Positions 20,378-32,382 of a stretch of 64,000 nt of DNA are shown here, piece after piece. The first letter of the stretch is position 1. Every line of letters starts with the position of its first letter. The stretch is from Polynucleobacter tropicus (GTDB lineage: Bacteria > Pseudomonadota > Gammaproteobacteria > Burkholderiales > Burkholderiaceae). A program made the position numbers and the translations under genes. The notes beneath the pieces were generated by a model. That model was given only the letters and a program-made list of their open reading frames with translations, had not been told where the DNA came from and ran no database searches. The stretch spans positions 1,950,965 through 2,014,964 of the forward strand of contig NZ_CP028942.1 of the NCBI RefSeq assembly GCF_013307225.1, read 5' to 3'.

Positions 20378-21513
20378 GGCCGTACCTCACGCATTTGCTT
20401 GAAATAAGCCCTGACTAAATTGTGATAACGTTCATCATCCAACAGGAAGGCGTCATGGCCATGTGGCGCATCGATTTCAGCATAAGTAACTTCACTCTTA
20501 TTGCTGAGCAACGATTGAACAATCTCACGACTACGATTGGGAGGAAAACGCCAATCTGTTGAAAAACTGACTACCAAAAACTTTGCCTGGACTTCAGCCA
20601 AGGCACGATTGAGGCTTCCATCAGAGCGGCGCGCAGGATCAAAATAATCAAGAGCGCGAGTAATGAGCAAATACGTGTTGGCATCGAAATAGGTAGAAAA
20701 CTTATCCCCCTGATGACGCAAATAGCTTTCAACCTCAAACTCCACGTCAAAACTAAAGCGATAGTCCTTGGACTCGCCATGAGGGCGTTGCAACTCGCGA
20801 CCAAACTTTTCGGCCATATCGTCGTCAGACAAATAAGTAATGTGGCCAACCATGCGAGCTAAACGTAAGCCACGCTTAGGCACTACGCCATGCTCGTAGT
20901 AATTGCCGCCATGAAAATCTGGGTCGGACAAAATTGCGTTGCGAGCAACTTCATTAAACGCAATATTCTGTGCGCTTAACTTTGGAGTGGAAGCAATCAC
21001 AATGCAATGATCAAGACGCTTCGGAAACTGAATAGCCCACGCTAATGCTTGCATACCACCCAAGCTTCCGCCCATGACCGCCGTAAATTTCCGAATACCC
21101 AATTTATCCGCAAGGCGAGCTTGGGTATTTACCCAATCCTCAACTGTCACCACAGGGAAATCGGCTCCATATGGCTTGCCTGTAGCAGGGTTTAAGCTCA
21201 TTGGGCCTGTAGACCCAAAACAGGACCCCAAATTATTTACGCCAATGACAAAAAAATGATCTGTATCGACTGGTTTACCTGGTCCGATCATGTTGTCCCA
21301 CCAACCAATGTCTTGAGGATTGTCTGGGCTTGGGCCTGCAACATGATGCGAAGCGTTTAAAGCATGGCAAATTAATACTGCATTACTTTTATCTGCGTTG
21401 AGCTTGCCATAGGTTTCAATGACTAAGTCATATCCCGATAATATGGCGCCACTTTGCAAAGGCAGCGGCTCGGCAAAGTGAATAGTATTTCTAGAGAGAT
21501 GTAGCTCGCTCAT
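20374..21513 (-). CDS. metX: Homoserine O-acyltransferase
   Basis: An alpha/beta hydrolase-fold enzyme that O-acylates homoserine at the entry to methionine synthesis. The 379-residue protein has [11 protein letters not shown], the nucleophile motif [33 protein letters not shown] (catalytic Asp) and [10 protein letters not shown] (catalytic His). Acetyl versus succinyl donor cannot be fixed by motif inspection alone; many proteobacterial MetX proteins use succinyl-CoA. It overlaps slmA and metW by 4 bases each. Confidence 0.94.
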   Translation of the reverse strand: MSELHLSRNTIHFAEPLPLQSGAILSGYDLVIETYGKLNADKSNAVLICHALNASHHVAGPSPDNPQDIGWWDNMIGPGKPVDTDHFFVIGVNNLGSCFGSTGPMSLNPATGKPYGADFPVVTVEDWVNTQARLADKLGIRKFTAVMGGSLGGMQALAWAIQFPKRLDHCIVIASTPKLSAQNIAFNEVARNAILSDPDFHGGNYYEHGVVPKRGLRLARMVGHITYLSDDDMAEKFGRELQRPHGESKDYRFSFDVEFEVESYLRHQGDKFSTYFDANTYLLITRALDYFDPARRSDGSLNRALAEVQAKFLVVSFSTDWRFPPNRSREIVQSLLSNKSEVTYAEIDAPHGHDAFLLDDERYHNLVRAYFKQMREVRP

Positions 21514-22172
21514 TCTGACAATAGCAGACGCAAACTAACATCGGAAGCATCTGTTGGCAGCTTTTTGAAACCACTACGCGCGAAACGATGCCAACGACCC
21601 AATACGAAGCTCATCAACATGGCTGCGCGGATGCTTACTTCTTCTTGCCCCAACTTAGACCACACACCACCTTGAGTCTGAGCAATACGCAAAGCCTGTT
21701 TAAGAGAAGCCTCAACTCGATCCAGCACTTGGGTGATGCGCTCTTGTAGACGATCATCCTCTTGCAAAAGAGCATCTCCCAATAACACGCGTGTCATTCC
21801 AGGATTTTTTTCCGCGAAGAATAAGAGCATCTGCAGAATGCCGCGAGCTTGCGCTAGGCCAGATTCTTCTTTTTGATTTATTTGATTGATTAAGCCAAAA
21901 ACAGTTTGCTCAATAAAAGAAATCAAGCCCTCGAACATTTGGGCTTTACTCGCAAAGTGTCTATATAAAGCCGCCTCTGATACATCAATCTTCGCCGCTA
22001 AGGCTGCTGTTGTAACGCGCTCACCCTTTGGGTTTTGCAGCATCTCCGCCAACACTTGCAGAATCTGCAAACGGCGCTCGCCCGGGCGAGGACGCTTGCG
22101 TGTCTTGCCAACGTCAGCGCTAGCGCTAGCGCTGTCGATTTCTGCTGACTCTATAGATTCGCGCATTGTCAT
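21510..22172 (-). CDS. slmA: TetR-family nucleoid occlusion factor SlmA
   Basis: A DNA-binding inhibitor of FtsZ ring assembly over the nucleoid. The 220-residue protein has a basic segment ([20 protein letters not shown]), then a TetR helix-turn-helix ([20 protein letters not shown]) and a C-terminal all-helical dimer domain. The sequence follows SlmA ([16 protein letters not shown]) rather than a generic TetR. It lies 5 bases from argB and overlaps metX by 4 bases. Confidence 0.9.
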   Translation of the reverse strand: MTMRESIESAEIDSASASADVGKTRKRPRPGERRLQILQVLAEMLQNPKGERVTTAALAAKIDVSEAALYRHFASKAQMFEGLISFIEQTVFGLINQINQKEESGLAQARGILQMLLFFAEKNPGMTRVLLGDALLQEDDRLQERITQVLDRVEASLKQALRIAQTQGGVWSKLGQEEVSIRAAMLMSFVLGRWHRFARSGFKKLPTDASDVSLRLLLSE

Positions 22173-22176
22173 CTTC

Positions 22177-23079
22177 TTATCTGGAACGAATCATCGTACC
22201 AAAAGCTTGTTCGGTCAAAATTTCTAATAGCAAGGAATGCTCAATACGACCATCAATAATGTGCACTGAATTTACGCCACTCTTAGCTGCATCCAAAGCG
22301 GAAGAAATTTTTGGCAACATGCCACCTGAAATAGTGCCATCTGCAAATAAGCCGTCAATTTCTCTAGCGGTTAAATCCGTCAGCAACTTGCCATTTTTAT
22401 CCATTACACCCGGAATATTCGTCATCATGACTAATTTTTCCGCATGCAAAATTTCTGCCATCTTGCCAGCAACCAGATCAGCATTAATGTTGTATGCCTG
22501 ACCTTCCGCGCTAAAGCCAATCGGCGAAATTACCGGAATAAATGCGTCGTCCTGTAGAGCCTTCACAACGGCTGGATTGATTGCCTCAATCTCACCTACA
22601 AAACCAATATCCACCTTCTTGCCCGGCTCTGTATCGCTAGGAATCATCATTTTCTTCGCATGAATCAAGCCGCCATCCTTGCCAGTCAAGCCAACAGCTT
22701 GACCGCCAAAATGGTTGATCAGCATCACGATATCCTGCTGTACCTCACCACCGAGAACCCACTCAACTACTTCCATGGTTTCTTCATCGGTCACCCGCAT
22801 ACCCTGGATAAACGTTCCAGTCTTGCCAATCTTTTTTAGGGCCTCATCAATTTGTGGGCCGCCGCCATGAACCACAACGGGATTCATGCCAACCAATTTC
22901 AACAAGATCACATCACGCGCAAAACTTTCCTTGAGTCGCTCCTCGACCATAGCATTTCCACCGTATTTAATAACGATGGTTTTGCCGTGATACGCACGAA
23001 TATAAGGCAATGCCTCAGCAAGAATCTCTGCCTTTAATAGAGGCGAGATATCACTAATAGAAGTCAAATGCTTAGTCAT
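22177..23079 (-). CDS. argB: Acetylglutamate kinase
   Basis: Phosphorylates N-acetyl-L-glutamate, the second step of arginine synthesis. The 300-residue protein contains [12 protein letters not shown] (phosphate-binding Lys), [33 protein letters not shown] and [20 protein letters not shown]. An N-terminal helix before the core (about 25 residues) resembles the arginine-sensitive hexameric class, so feedback inhibition by arginine is likely (inference). It is 12 bases downstream of dksA. Confidence 0.96.
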   Translation of the reverse strand: MTKHLTSISDISPLLKAEILAEALPYIRAYHGKTIVIKYGGNAMVEERLKESFARDVILLKLVGMNPVVVHGGGPQIDEALKKIGKTGTFIQGMRVTDEETMEVVEWVLGGEVQQDIVMLINHFGGQAVGLTGKDGGLIHAKKMMIPSDTEPGKKVDIGFVGEIEAINPAVVKALQDDAFIPVISPIGFSAEGQAYNINADLVAGKMAEILHAEKLVMMTNIPGVMDKNGKLLTDLTAREIDGLFADGTISGGMLPKISSALDAAKSGVNSVHIIDGRIEHSLLLEILTEQAFGTMIRSR

Positions 23080-23091
23080 TACAAATTGTAT

Positions 23092-23580
23092 TTATTCGCC
23101 AAATAATTTTTGACGGAGTTCGCGACGCTCTTGCGCCTCGAGAGACAAATTGGCTGTAGGCCTTGCAATTAAACGGTTCAAGCCGATTGGCTCGCCTGTT
23201 TCTTCGCACCAACCATAATCACCAGACTCAATTCGTCCGAGCGCCTGCTCAACTTTTTTCAATAGCTTGCGCTCGCGATCGCGGGTACGCAATTCCAATG
23301 CGTGCTCTTCCTCAATCGTTGCACGATCAGCCGGATCTGGAACCAAAATATTTTCGCGGAGATGTTCTGTTGTCTCAGATGCATTTTTCAAAATGTCATC
23401 TTTAAGGGTCAACAGCTTTTGACGGAAAAAATCCAGCTGGGCAGCATTCATGTAGTCCTTGTCAGACATCTTAAGCAATTCAGCCTCAGTTAAAGGCGCG
23501 CCCTTCGCTGCTTTAGTGCTCGTAGCTTTGCTGCTTGCTTTCGCAGTACTTGCAGGTTTTGTTGCTGTTTTTACCGTCAT
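23092..23580 (-). CDS. dksA: RNA polymerase-binding transcription factor DksA
   Basis: A ppGpp cofactor acting through the RNAP secondary channel. The 162-residue protein has a Lys/Ala/Thr-rich N-terminus, the coiled coil (LDFFRQKLLTLKDDIL to DPADRATIEEEHALELRTRD, with the DPADRA tip acidic residues) and a C-terminal globular part. Only one of the four zinc cysteines remains (GWCEETGEPIG); the distal pair is replaced in LSLEAQERRE, as in many betaproteobacterial and DksA2-type proteins, so a zinc site is unlikely. Confidence 0.94.
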   Translation of the reverse strand: MTVKTATKPASTAKASSKATSTKAAKGAPLTEAELLKMSDKDYMNAAQLDFFRQKLLTLKDDILKNASETTEHLRENILVPDPADRATIEEEHALELRTRDRERKLLKKVEQALGRIESGDYGWCEETGEPIGLNRLIARPTANLSLEAQERRELRQKLFGE

Positions 23581-23701
23581 CTCATTCTTTCTTAGATTTG
23601 AAGCATCATTGCCTCATTCTGCCAAACTTTTGCCGCTGCCAGCCAATATTCTTTAAGCTTTCACAATCTTGGCCGTGGCGGCGGATTGTACCCGAATCTG
23701 A

Positions 23702-24763
23702 CTAGACCAAACAGCCCTCAAGCCCTGCCAGTAGGGTGTCTTTAGGCAAATCAATGCCTATGAAGACCATACGGGTTTGTTTAGGCTCAGATCCCCAAGG
23801 ACCAGCCAAATCGCTACCCATCATCTGATGCACCCCCTGAAACACCACTTTTCGGCTACTTCCTTTGACATAAAGCACGCCCTTATAGCGCAACATCTTC
23901 TCGCCAAAGACCTCCAAAATGCCCCCCAAAAAATCTTCTAATTTTTTATGATTAAAGGGTTTATCACTACGAAAAACGAAGGACTGAATGCGATCTGTAT
24001 GCCCCGCATGACCATGATGATGGTCATGGCTATGATCGTGTCCGCAAGTGCTGTGGTCGTGATCATGGGAGTGGTTATGACCGCAGTTAGCATGATCATG
24101 CTCATCCTGCTCCAAGAAATGAGGATCAATATCTAACTTCGCATTTAAATTGAAACCCTTGAGATCTAAAACGGCATTTAATGGAACCACGCCTTTAGAA
24201 ATTGCGCTAATGGGCGCTCTTGGATTCATGTGCATTAAACGACTACGCAAAGCCTCCACTTCAGCTGCCGATACTAAATCTGTTTTTGTAATAAAAATTT
24301 GATCCGCGAAACCCACTTGGCGCTGGGCTTCCTCATGCTCAGTCAATTGCTGCTGGCCATGCTTAGCATCCACCAAAGTCACTACGGCATCAAGCACATA
24401 ATGATCCGCTACATCATCATCCATAAAGAAAGTTTGCGCTACAGGCCCTGGGTTTGCTACCCCCGTAGTTTCAATGACAACGCGATCAAAATTAATTTTT
24501 TTATCTTTTCGCTGATCCCATAAAGCATTTAATGCTTCAACCAAGTCACCGCGAATGGTGCAACAAATACAACCATTACTCATTTGCACAATATTCTCTT
24601 CATGGTCTTGAACCAGAATATCGTTATCGATATTTTCCTCGCCAAACTCATTCTCAATCACCGCAATTTTTTTACCGTGATCTTCAGTCAGAATATGTTT
24701 TAACAATGTGGTTTTGCCACTTCCTAAAAAGCCGGTCAATATAGTTACAGGAATTAATGCCAT
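23702..24763 (-). CDS. CobW/ZigA-family metal-chaperone GTPase
   Basis: A G3E-family GTPase, 353 residues when started at [16 protein letters not shown]. The open frame allows five more codons. Walker A is [19 protein letters not shown] holds the conserved CxCC metal site, [10 protein letters not shown] is switch II, and ITKTDLV is the NKxD equivalent. Between the GTPase and the CobW_C domain (from about residue 260) lies a His-rich loop with repeats of [11 protein letters not shown] type (24,000-24,110), probably binding zinc or another transition metal. The metal and client cannot be named from the sequence. Confidence 0.9.
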   Translation of the reverse strand: MALIPVTILTGFLGSGKTTLLKHILTEDHGKKIAVIENEFGEENIDNDILVQDHEENIVQMSNGCICCTIRGDLVEALNALWDQRKDKKINFDRVVIETTGVANPGPVAQTFFMDDDVADHYVLDAVVTLVDAKHGQQQLTEHEEAQRQVGFADQIFITKTDLVSAAEVEALRSRLMHMNPRAPISAISKGVVPLNAVLDLKGFNLNAKLDIDPHFLEQDEHDHANCGHNHSHDHDHSTCGHDHSHDHHHGHAGHTDRIQSFVFRSDKPFNHKKLEDFLGGILEVFGEKMLRYKGVLYVKGSSRKVVFQGVHQMMGSDLAGPWGSEPKQTRMVFIGIDLPKDTLLAGLEGCLV

Positions 24764-24833
24764 GAATGATCCAATCAAAATCTAGAGATGTTGCGTTCCC
24801 AAATTCGGGAAACCTATTATCTTACCGAGTTCC

Positions 24834-25838
24834 TCAAGCTTTGCCAGCCTTAGCGCGCGGATGCGCTTTATCGTATGCCTGCGCTAGATGCTGAAAATCT
24901 AAAGAGGTATAAATCTGCGTGCTGGCAATACTGGCATGCCCCAGCATTTCTTGCACGGCGCGTAAATCCTGTGAGGATTGCAAAACATGACTAGCAAAAC
25001 TGTGGCGCATCATATGTGGGTGAACATGGGTGGGTAAACCTGCACGGATAGCCAAAGTTCGCAAACGCGCCTGCACCGTACGAGGTGATAAACGCTTGCC
25101 ATTTGCCGACAAAAATAATGCAATCGATTCGGCATTTAGATTTATATCCGAATCCCGAATACTTCGCCATGCCATCAAAGATTTCATTGCAGGGGCGCCG
25201 ACTGGCACAGATCGTCTTTTGCCGCCCTTGCCCAAAACAGTTACTTCCGCAGCATCCCAATCTAACCATCCCGCGGATTCATGCTGACGATCTTTGCTCT
25301 GCATAACGTCAATGCCTAAAAGCTCGGACAAGCGCAAACCAGAGGAATACAGCAAATCAATAATCGCGGCATCCCGAATCGACTCTAAATCCTTTTTCTC
25401 ATCCGCTTCTTTTACGGCTTGATTCACCAAGGCAAGGGCTTGCTCGACCGAGAGAGCTTTGGGTAAGGACTTCAGGCGCTTTGGTGCCTTTACATCATCC
25501 ACGGGATTGGCTGCTAACTGCGCACTAACTTTGCCCGACTGCGCATCGTGCCGAGCATTTTTTTCCGTCAACCATTCATACCATCCACGCCAAGCAGATA
25601 AAGCACGCGCGATAGTTCTGGATGACTTGTCTTTGGAATGCAAACGCCCCGCCCAACGACGAACGTGGGCATTCGTTACTTTTAACAAATCAACTGAGTC
25701 GTCTTGTGCAAAACTTTGTAAATCGCCTAAATCCATCCCATACGCTTTAAGCGTATGCGCGGAGAGTTGACGCAATATATGAAGCTCATGCAAATACTCT
25801 TGCATGAGTGGATGAAGATTAGCCGGCTTTAATTTCAT
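24834..25838 (-). CDS. xerC: Tyrosine recombinase XerC
   Basis: Resolves chromosome dimers at dif with XerD. The 334-residue protein has an N-terminal SAM-like DNA-binding domain (YLHELHILRQLSAHTLKAYG). The catalytic residues are R in SSGLRLSELLG, K in VLGKGGKRRSVP, HxxR in HPHMMRHSFASHVL, H in LGHASIASTQIY and Tyr in QIYTSLD. An insert in the first third (KSLPKALSVEQALALVNQ region) is within family variation. It overlaps the DUF484 gene by 20 bases, the usual xerC-DUF484 pairing of proteobacteria. Confidence 0.95.
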   Translation of the reverse strand: MKLKPANLHPLMQEYLHELHILRQLSAHTLKAYGMDLGDLQSFAQDDSVDLLKVTNAHVRRWAGRLHSKDKSSRTIARALSAWRGWYEWLTEKNARHDAQSGKVSAQLAANPVDDVKAPKRLKSLPKALSVEQALALVNQAVKEADEKKDLESIRDAAIIDLLYSSGLRLSELLGIDVMQSKDRQHESAGWLDWDAAEVTVLGKGGKRRSVPVGAPAMKSLMAWRSIRDSDINLNAESIALFLSANGKRLSPRTVQARLRTLAIRAGLPTHVHPHMMRHSFASHVLQSSQDLRAVQEMLGHASIASTQIYTSLDFQHLAQAYDKAHPRAKAGKA

Positions 25839-26493
25839 AAGCCTGGATACGATCCAAAGCTGCCGCAGTTAGTTCAGCAATTTGTCTTAAATAGAAGGCG
25901 CCCATATCGGCAGTAAACCGAGTCTCGTCTTTACTGGCCAACAAAAGAACTGCTGGCGATTGGTTCGCGCCAATACTCTTGCCAAGCGGTAGACCGATAG
26001 CCACCATGCTTTGCCATTCGGGATCAATCTGAGTTTGGCTAGCCAATAAATCCACGCTAGCAGCGGCCAACTCCTTGGCAGAGCCACACAAGGGCGTATC
26101 CACCCAAGGGCCAAACGCTGAATTAGGCGATAACAATTGCGCAGCCTCAACCTCAAAAACCTCTGCCAAACCAGACGTAATTGCAGCCTCAACATCAGCC
26201 TTATTGTTTGCTTTCATTAAACGCAATAACCAAGCAACCAAACTTTGTTGTGTTTTGTCATTGCGACTGCCAAAGTGAAGCATCTCACTTAAACGTCGAT
26301 TGAGCTCTTGGTTTTGCGTGCGCAAGACCGTCATCTGACGCTCTTGCAAAGAGATGGCACGATCTTCGTGAGGGTGCTTAATCCGAATCTCGTTAAATAG
26401 ATTGGCATAACGCTCAAAGAAGCCTGGGGTTGCGCGCAACCACTCAGCAACCAACTCTTCTTGCTCAGCCTGTTTTGGATCTATTGCACTCAT
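25819..26493 (-). CDS. DUF484 (GAF-like) family protein
   Basis: A 224-residue cytoplasmic protein of the DUF484 family, which sits upstream of xerC in many proteobacteria. EEELVAEWLRATPGFFERY-like N-terminal residues (VAEWLRATPGFFERY) and ISLQERQMTVLRTQNQELN (short coiled coil) are typical. The C-terminal half is GAF-like (LPLGKSIGANQSPAVLLLAS). The conserved pairing suggests a link to recombination or division but no activity is established. Confidence 0.85.
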   Translation of the reverse strand: MSAIDPKQAEQEELVAEWLRATPGFFERYANLFNEIRIKHPHEDRAISLQERQMTVLRTQNQELNRRLSEMLHFGSRNDKTQQSLVAWLLRLMKANNKADVEAAITSGLAEVFEVEAAQLLSPNSAFGPWVDTPLCGSAKELAAASVDLLASQTQIDPEWQSMVAIGLPLGKSIGANQSPAVLLLASKDETRFTADMGAFYLRQIAELTAAALDRIQAYEIKAG

Positions 26494-26517
26494 GTATCTC
26501 TTTCTTGAATATCTTGC

Positions 26518-27987
26518 TTAGCTCAGTTTTTTACGCAGCAATTCATTTACCTGACCAGGATTTGCTTTTCCCTGAGAGGCTTTCATAATCTGGCCAACCA
26601 AAGCATTGAAGGCCTTCTCTTTTCCGGAGCGGAATTCTTCAACCGACTTTTGATTAGCGGCAAGCACCTGATCAATGATGGCCTCTAATGCACCGCTATC
26701 ACTGATTTGTTTCAAGCCTTTTGCATCAATAATTTGATCAACTGTACTGATTGATTTGCCTGCGATTGCATCATCCCAAAGTGTTGCAAAAATATCTTTT
26801 GCAATCTTGTTCGAAATCGTGCCATCAGCAACTCGAGTCAGCAGCGGCGCCAAATGTTCCGCCTTTAATGGCACATCAGCAATCGCAATCCCAGCGCGAT
26901 TAATTGACGAAGCAAATTCTCCAGCAATTAAATTCGCAGCCGCCTTAGCCAATGGTTTGCCAACAATAGCTAATAACTCCTCAAAAACTTTAGCGGTATC
27001 GCGATCTTGGCTTAATAGCTGTACATCGTATGCGCTGAGCCCGTAATCAGCCTGCCATTGTCCACGCAGATCAGCAGGCAATGCGGGCATCGTGCTGCGT
27101 ACATTAGCAATCCATGCATCATCGATTACTACTGGCAATAAATCGGGATCTGGGAAATAGCGGTAGTCATTCGCATCTTCTTTGCTGCGCATACTACGAG
27201 TCTCACCGCGATCAGGATCGTATAGACGAGTTTCCTGAACCACAGTGCCGCCATCTTCAATCAATTCTATTTGGCGACGCACTTCATATTGAATTGCCTC
27301 TTCCAAGAAACGGAAAGAGTTCAAGTTTTTGATCTCACAACGTGTACCAAACTCAACCTGACCTTTTGGGCGCACTGATACGTTAGCATCGCAACGGAAA
27401 GATCCTTCTTGCATATTCCCGTCGCAAACACCCAACCAGACCACCAGGCCGTGCAAAGCTTTGGCATATGCCACTGCCTCGGCAGCACTACGCATTACTG
27501 GCTCGGTCACAATCTCTAAAAGAGGCGTGCCAGCACGATTGAGATCGATGCCACTCGAAGGCTCGCCATGTGGGCCAATGAAACCTTCTTCATGGACAGA
27601 CTTACCCGCATCTTCTTCCATGTGAGCGCGAGTAAGTTCAACGGTCTTAACTTCATCGCCCACCAGAATTTCAATCTTCCCACCGACCACAACTGGAATC
27701 TCAAACTGACTAATTTGATAGCCCTTGGGTAAATCAGGATAAAAATAATTCTTACGAGCAAAAATACTTGCTGGTGAGATCTTCGCGCCCACAGCCAAAC
27801 CAAAACGAATAGCATGCTCAACAGCTTCGCGATTGAGAACTGGTAGCACACCTGGCAAAGCTAAATCCACGGCACATGCTTGCGTATTTGGAGCGGCACC
27901 AAAACGGGTGCTAGCACCGCTAAAAATTTTTGATTGCGTTTGTAATTGCGCGTGTGTTTCTAGACCAATAACGATTTCCCACTGCAT
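26518..27987 (-). CDS. gatB: Aspartyl/glutamyl-tRNA(Asn/Gln) amidotransferase subunit B
   Basis: The tRNA-binding/kinase subunit of GatCAB, which amidates Glu-tRNA(Gln) or Asp-tRNA(Asn). The start was placed at the second of two adjacent ATGs ([15 protein letters not shown]), 7 bases after GAGG and overlapping the gatA TGA. Motifs: [61 protein letters not shown]. The C-terminal YqeY-like tail ends in [14 protein letters not shown]. Length is 489 residues, normal for the family. Confidence 0.95.
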   Translation of the reverse strand: MQWEIVIGLETHAQLQTQSKIFSGASTRFGAAPNTQACAVDLALPGVLPVLNREAVEHAIRFGLAVGAKISPASIFARKNYFYPDLPKGYQISQFEIPVVVGGKIEILVGDEVKTVELTRAHMEEDAGKSVHEEGFIGPHGEPSSGIDLNRAGTPLLEIVTEPVMRSAAEAVAYAKALHGLVVWLGVCDGNMQEGSFRCDANVSVRPKGQVEFGTRCEIKNLNSFRFLEEAIQYEVRRQIELIEDGGTVVQETRLYDPDRGETRSMRSKEDANDYRYFPDPDLLPVVIDDAWIANVRSTMPALPADLRGQWQADYGLSAYDVQLLSQDRDTAKVFEELLAIVGKPLAKAAANLIAGEFASSINRAGIAIADVPLKAEHLAPLLTRVADGTISNKIAKDIFATLWDDAIAGKSISTVDQIIDAKGLKQISDSGALEAIIDQVLAANQKSVEEFRSGKEKAFNALVGQIMKASQGKANPGQVNELLRKKLS

Positions 27988-29504
27988 CATGCCACCTCGC
28001 TTGCTTGACGCAAATGCCAATCGCTGGCTTGCTGATATTGATGCGCAATTTGCAATAGATGCGCTTCAGAAAAATAATTGCCGATCAACTGCATACCAAT
28101 TGGTAAATTATTTGCATTAAATCCACAGGGGGCACTCATTGCAGGCAAGCCCGCGAGGTTAGTCGATAGCGTATAGATATCTTCTAGATACATTTGCACT
28201 GGGTCTTTTGACTTCTCACCCAAACGCCAAGCCACATCAGGTGCTACGGGCCCCAAGATGACATCGCACTCTTTAAGTGCCGCCTGAAAGTCTGAAGCAA
28301 TAATGCGTCGAATTTTTTGTGCTTGCAAATAGTATGCGTCGTAGTAACCATGACAAAGAACATAAGTTCCAATCATGATGCGACGTCTCACTTCCGCACC
28401 AAATCCTTCGGTACGAGATTTTTGATACATATCACCGAGATCTTTGTATTCACTAGCGCGATGTCCATAACGAACTCCATCGAAGCGACTCAAATTACTG
28501 GATGCTTCTGCTGGTGCCAATACGTAATACACCGGGATCGATAATTTTGTTTTTGGCAAACTGACTTCAACTAATTTAGCGCCCAAGCTTTCTAAAAGCT
28601 TTGCTGCTTCGTTTACAGACTTTGCAACATCTGCCGCTAAACCTTCAGCAAAAAACTCTTTGGGTAAGCCAACTCTCAAACCCTCTAAGGGTTTCGCAGG
28701 ATTTGCGTTTCCTTCTTGCCAAGCCTGATTTAGATAGCGACCGTAATCTTCACCAGAATCAGACAAAGAGGTGGAATCACGCGGATCATGTGAAGACATC
28801 GCCGTCAACAATAAGGCGCAATCTTCTGCCGTCTTGCCCATTGGTCCAGCCTGATCTAAAGAAGAGGCATAGGCAATCATGCCGTAACGAGAAACGCGCC
28901 CATAAGTGGGCTTAATTCCAGTTAGGCCACAAAATGCGGCTGGCTGACGAATAGACCCGCCAGTGTCTGTGCCTGTTGCTATCGGCGCCAAGCCTGCGGC
29001 AACAGCAGCAGCTGACCCTCCTGATGAGCCACCCGCAACACAGGATGCATTCCAAGGGTTGAGGGCGGGCCCATAAGCTGAATTCTCATTCGATGAGCCC
29101 ATCGCAAACTCATCCATATTGGTTTTGCCCAGGCAAACCATACCAGCGCCATTCGGATTATTCGCATCTGGAATTCCCAGATTGGCAACCACTGTTGCAT
29201 CGAAAGGACTTTGGTAATCGGCCAAGATTTTGGAGGCTGCAGTAGTCTTCCACCCACGAGTTACAAAGACATCTTTATGTGCAACTGGGATGCCAGTCAA
29301 TTTGCCTGCTTTGCCAGCAGAAATGAGCAAGTCGGCTTTATCTGCTTGCTCTAAACTTAAGTGAGCATTCACATCAATGAATGCATTCCACCTTTTCTCA
29401 GACTCAATACGGTCTAAAAAGTACTGAGTTAATTCTTTGCTGGACACCTCTTTTGCGGCCAGCGCTTTTGCCATTAGGGCAACGGAAGTGTTGTGCCAGC
29501 TCAT
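27987..29504 (-). CDS. gatA: Aspartyl/glutamyl-tRNA(Asn/Gln) amidotransferase subunit A
   Basis: Glutaminase subunit of GatCAB, amidase-signature family, 505 residues. The Ser-cisSer-Lys triad is visible: K in IPVAHKDVF, cis-Ser and nucleophile Ser in [16 protein letters not shown] and [15 protein letters not shown]. It overlaps gatC by ATGA and gatB by its stop codon, giving the operon gatC-gatA-gatB. Confidence 0.96.
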   Translation of the reverse strand: MSWHNTSVALMAKALAAKEVSSKELTQYFLDRIESEKRWNAFIDVNAHLSLEQADKADLLISAGKAGKLTGIPVAHKDVFVTRGWKTTAASKILADYQSPFDATVVANLGIPDANNPNGAGMVCLGKTNMDEFAMGSSNENSAYGPALNPWNASCVAGGSSGGSAAAVAAGLAPIATGTDTGGSIRQPAAFCGLTGIKPTYGRVSRYGMIAYASSLDQAGPMGKTAEDCALLLTAMSSHDPRDSTSLSDSGEDYGRYLNQAWQEGNANPAKPLEGLRVGLPKEFFAEGLAADVAKSVNEAAKLLESLGAKLVEVSLPKTKLSIPVYYVLAPAEASSNLSRFDGVRYGHRASEYKDLGDMYQKSRTEGFGAEVRRRIMIGTYVLCHGYYDAYYLQAQKIRRIIASDFQAALKECDVILGPVAPDVAWRLGEKSKDPVQMYLEDIYTLSTNLAGLPAMSAPCGFNANNLPIGMQLIGNYFSEAHLLQIAHQYQQASDWHLRQASEVA

Positions 29505-29794
29505 TCGATCACCTTTGGAACCAAGAAGTAACCATCTTGCTGGGCGGGTGCGGATTGCATGTTTTCGGTGCGCTGGTCAGACTCAGTTACCTCGTCAGCA
29601 CGCAAAGGCTGGGCCAATTCACGCAAAAACAAAATAGGGTGAGCTAGTGGCTCAAGACCCTCAGTATTAACAGCCTGCATTTCCTCAACAAGGGAAAAAA
29701 CCGCCTGCAGCTGAGGCAAAACTGCCTCAGCTTCTTTTTGGCTTAACTCAAGCCTGGAAAGGTGCGCAATGCGCTGAACATCATCAAGTTTCAT
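29501..29794 (-). CDS. gatC: Aspartyl/glutamyl-tRNA(Asn/Gln) amidotransferase subunit C
   Basis: Small structural subunit that wraps around GatA. The 97-residue sequence starts [18 protein letters not shown] and contains [17 protein letters not shown] and LRADEVTES, the normal GatC pattern. It is the first gene of gatCAB; 61 bases separate it from the divergent mreB, and both promoters must lie there. Confidence 0.93.
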   Translation of the reverse strand: MKLDDVQRIAHLSRLELSQKEAEAVLPQLQAVFSLVEEMQAVNTEGLEPLAHPILFLRELAQPLRADEVTESDQRTENMQSAPAQQDGYFLVPKVIE

Positions 29795-29831
29795 GGGGCG
29801 CTAGAGTATCATTACTAAATATTTTTATTAA

Positions 29832-30899
<1,068 letters not shown>

Positions 30900-30923
30900 A
30901 AGACGCTCGCGCCGATCAAGGAA

Positions 30924-31853
30924 TTGCAACATAGCGCCCCACCACTTTTCAGACAAGGCATTCCAGCCTTACTTAAGCTAATTGTCTGTCTGTCAATCAG
31001 CATCACTCTGATGCTGATTGATTTTCGTTTTAAAGCACTTGATCCGATTCGCAATTATGTAAATTGGTTTTTGCGCCCACTTGAATACGTCATGATGGCG
31101 CCACGCAACGCATTTGAAATTACCTCGGAATATTTCACAACGCGCTCTGCCTTAGACAAAGAAAATCAGGCAATGAAGGCCCATCTAGCAGAACTCTCGC
31201 TACTGGCAAATCAATCAGAATTCTTAATGATTGAGAATCAAAATTTGCGAGAGTTGATGGCGTTGCAAAAGCAGGCTTCTTTTAAAACCCTATCAGTTGA
31301 AATTCTATTCAATCCACCCAATCCAATTTCGCAACGAATTGTGATTAACCGGGGCAGCAATGATGGTTTAAAACTGGGTAACCCAATCGCTAATGATGCC
31401 GGCATTCTTGGGCAAGTAGTAAGACTTTATGAGCGCTCTGCAGAAGTATCCCTGCTGGAAGATCGGGACTTTGCTGTTCCAGTCCAGGTGGCCCGAAATG
31501 GCCTTAGAGCAGCTGTTTTTGGGACTGGGCGCGGCAACCCCCTGGAATTACGCTACCTCCCCGTAGCAAGCGACCTAGAAGTAGGCGATGTCTTGCTGAC
31601 CTCTGGCATTGACGGGGTCTATCCCCCTGGATTTGCGGTTGCTGTCATTAGCAAAATTGAGCGCAATGTGGATAAAAATTCTTCTAACGTATTTTGCGAG
31701 CCGGTAGCTGCGGTTAATCGCTATCGCCAAGCTTTGGCACTTCTATACGACCCTCAATTTGATGCTAAAGCGCCTATCAACAATAAACCGGACGCCGGAA
31801 CCCAAAATAACACCCCTGGTCGGAGACAAACCCGCGCAAGAGGCATGCAATGA
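30924..31853 (+). CDS. mreC: Rod-shape determining protein MreC
   Basis: Bitopic periplasmic scaffold of the elongasome, 309 residues. It has one N-terminal membrane helix (LLKLIVCLSISITLMLIDF), a coiled coil (ALDKENQAMKAHLAELSLLANQ) and a beta-rich domain (NRGSNDGLKLGNPIANDAGI, GDVLLTSGIDGVYPPGFAVA). The C-terminus is low-complexity. The frame starts with TTG 30,924; AAGGA lies only one base away, so the true start is uncertain, but no better codon precedes the helix. It overlaps mreD by ATGA. Confidence 0.94.
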   Translation: MQHSAPPLFRQGIPALLKLIVCLSISITLMLIDFRFKALDPIRNYVNWFLRPLEYVMMAPRNAFEITSEYFTTRSALDKENQAMKAHLAELSLLANQSEFLMIENQNLRELMALQKQASFKTLSVEILFNPPNPISQRIVINRGSNDGLKLGNPIANDAGILGQVVRLYERSAEVSLLEDRDFAVPVQVARNGLRAAVFGTGRGNPLELRYLPVASDLEVGDVLLTSGIDGVYPPGFAVAVISKIERNVDKNSSNVFCEPVAAVNRYRQALALLYDPQFDAKAPINNKPDAGTQNNTPGRRQTRARGMQ

Positions 31854-32374
31854 TTGATTTTCAAAGTGGCTACATCTTGCGCCCGGTAAATCCGGCATTT
31901 ATTTACTTCAGCCTATTTTGCGCACTACTACTTAATCTATTTCCAATCGGCAATTACAGTTGGGCACCAGACTGGCTCATTCTATGCATCGTGTTTTGGA
32001 ATATCCACCAACACCGTTATGTTGATGTTGTTTGGGCATTTATTTTGGGCCTAATAATGGATGTTCATAATTCTGATCTTTTGGGATTGCATGCATTCAG
32101 TTATTCATTGGTTGCTTACATTGCAATCTCTTGGCATCGACGCATTGTTGCCTTGACTGTTCTCTCCCAGGCGCTACATCTTATTCCTATATTTTTATTG
32201 GTCTCCTTGTTTCCCGTATTGGTACACTGGGCCCTTAGTGGCGAGCTTTACTGGTGGGCATTAACAGGCTCCATTCAAGCTTTAATAGAGGCGGCGCTTT
32301 GGCCGTTTGCGACACGCATTTTATTGGCACCACAACGTCGTCCCATTGATGTTGATTACAATCGCCCGCTTTAA
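31850..32374 (+). CDS. mreD: Rod-shape determining protein MreD
   Basis: Integral membrane partner of MreC, 174 residues with about five hydrophobic segments (FIYFSLFCALLLNLFPIG, WLILCIVFW, VVWAFILGLIMDV, ALHLIPIFLLVSLFPVLV, LTGSIQALIEAALWPF). GLIMDVHNSDLLGLHAFSY is the family core. Its start overlaps the mreC stop and mrdA follows after 8 bases. Confidence 0.92.
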   Translation: MIDFQSGYILRPVNPAFIYFSLFCALLLNLFPIGNYSWAPDWLILCIVFWNIHQHRYVDVVWAFILGLIMDVHNSDLLGLHAFSYSLVAYIAISWHRRIVALTVLSQALHLIPIFLLVSLFPVLVHWALSGELYWWALTGSIQALIEAALWPFATRILLAPQRRPIDVDYNRPL

Positions 32375-32382
32375 GAAGCGAC

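Noticed and set aside
24000..24115. Short tandem repeats resembling a small repeat array or CRISPR
   Set aside because: They are CAT/GAT codons of the His-rich loop of the CobW-family protein, in frame and without spacers.
23938..24136. Two opposing Met/Ile-rich open frames
   Set aside because: Out-of-frame readings of the His-rich coding repeat.
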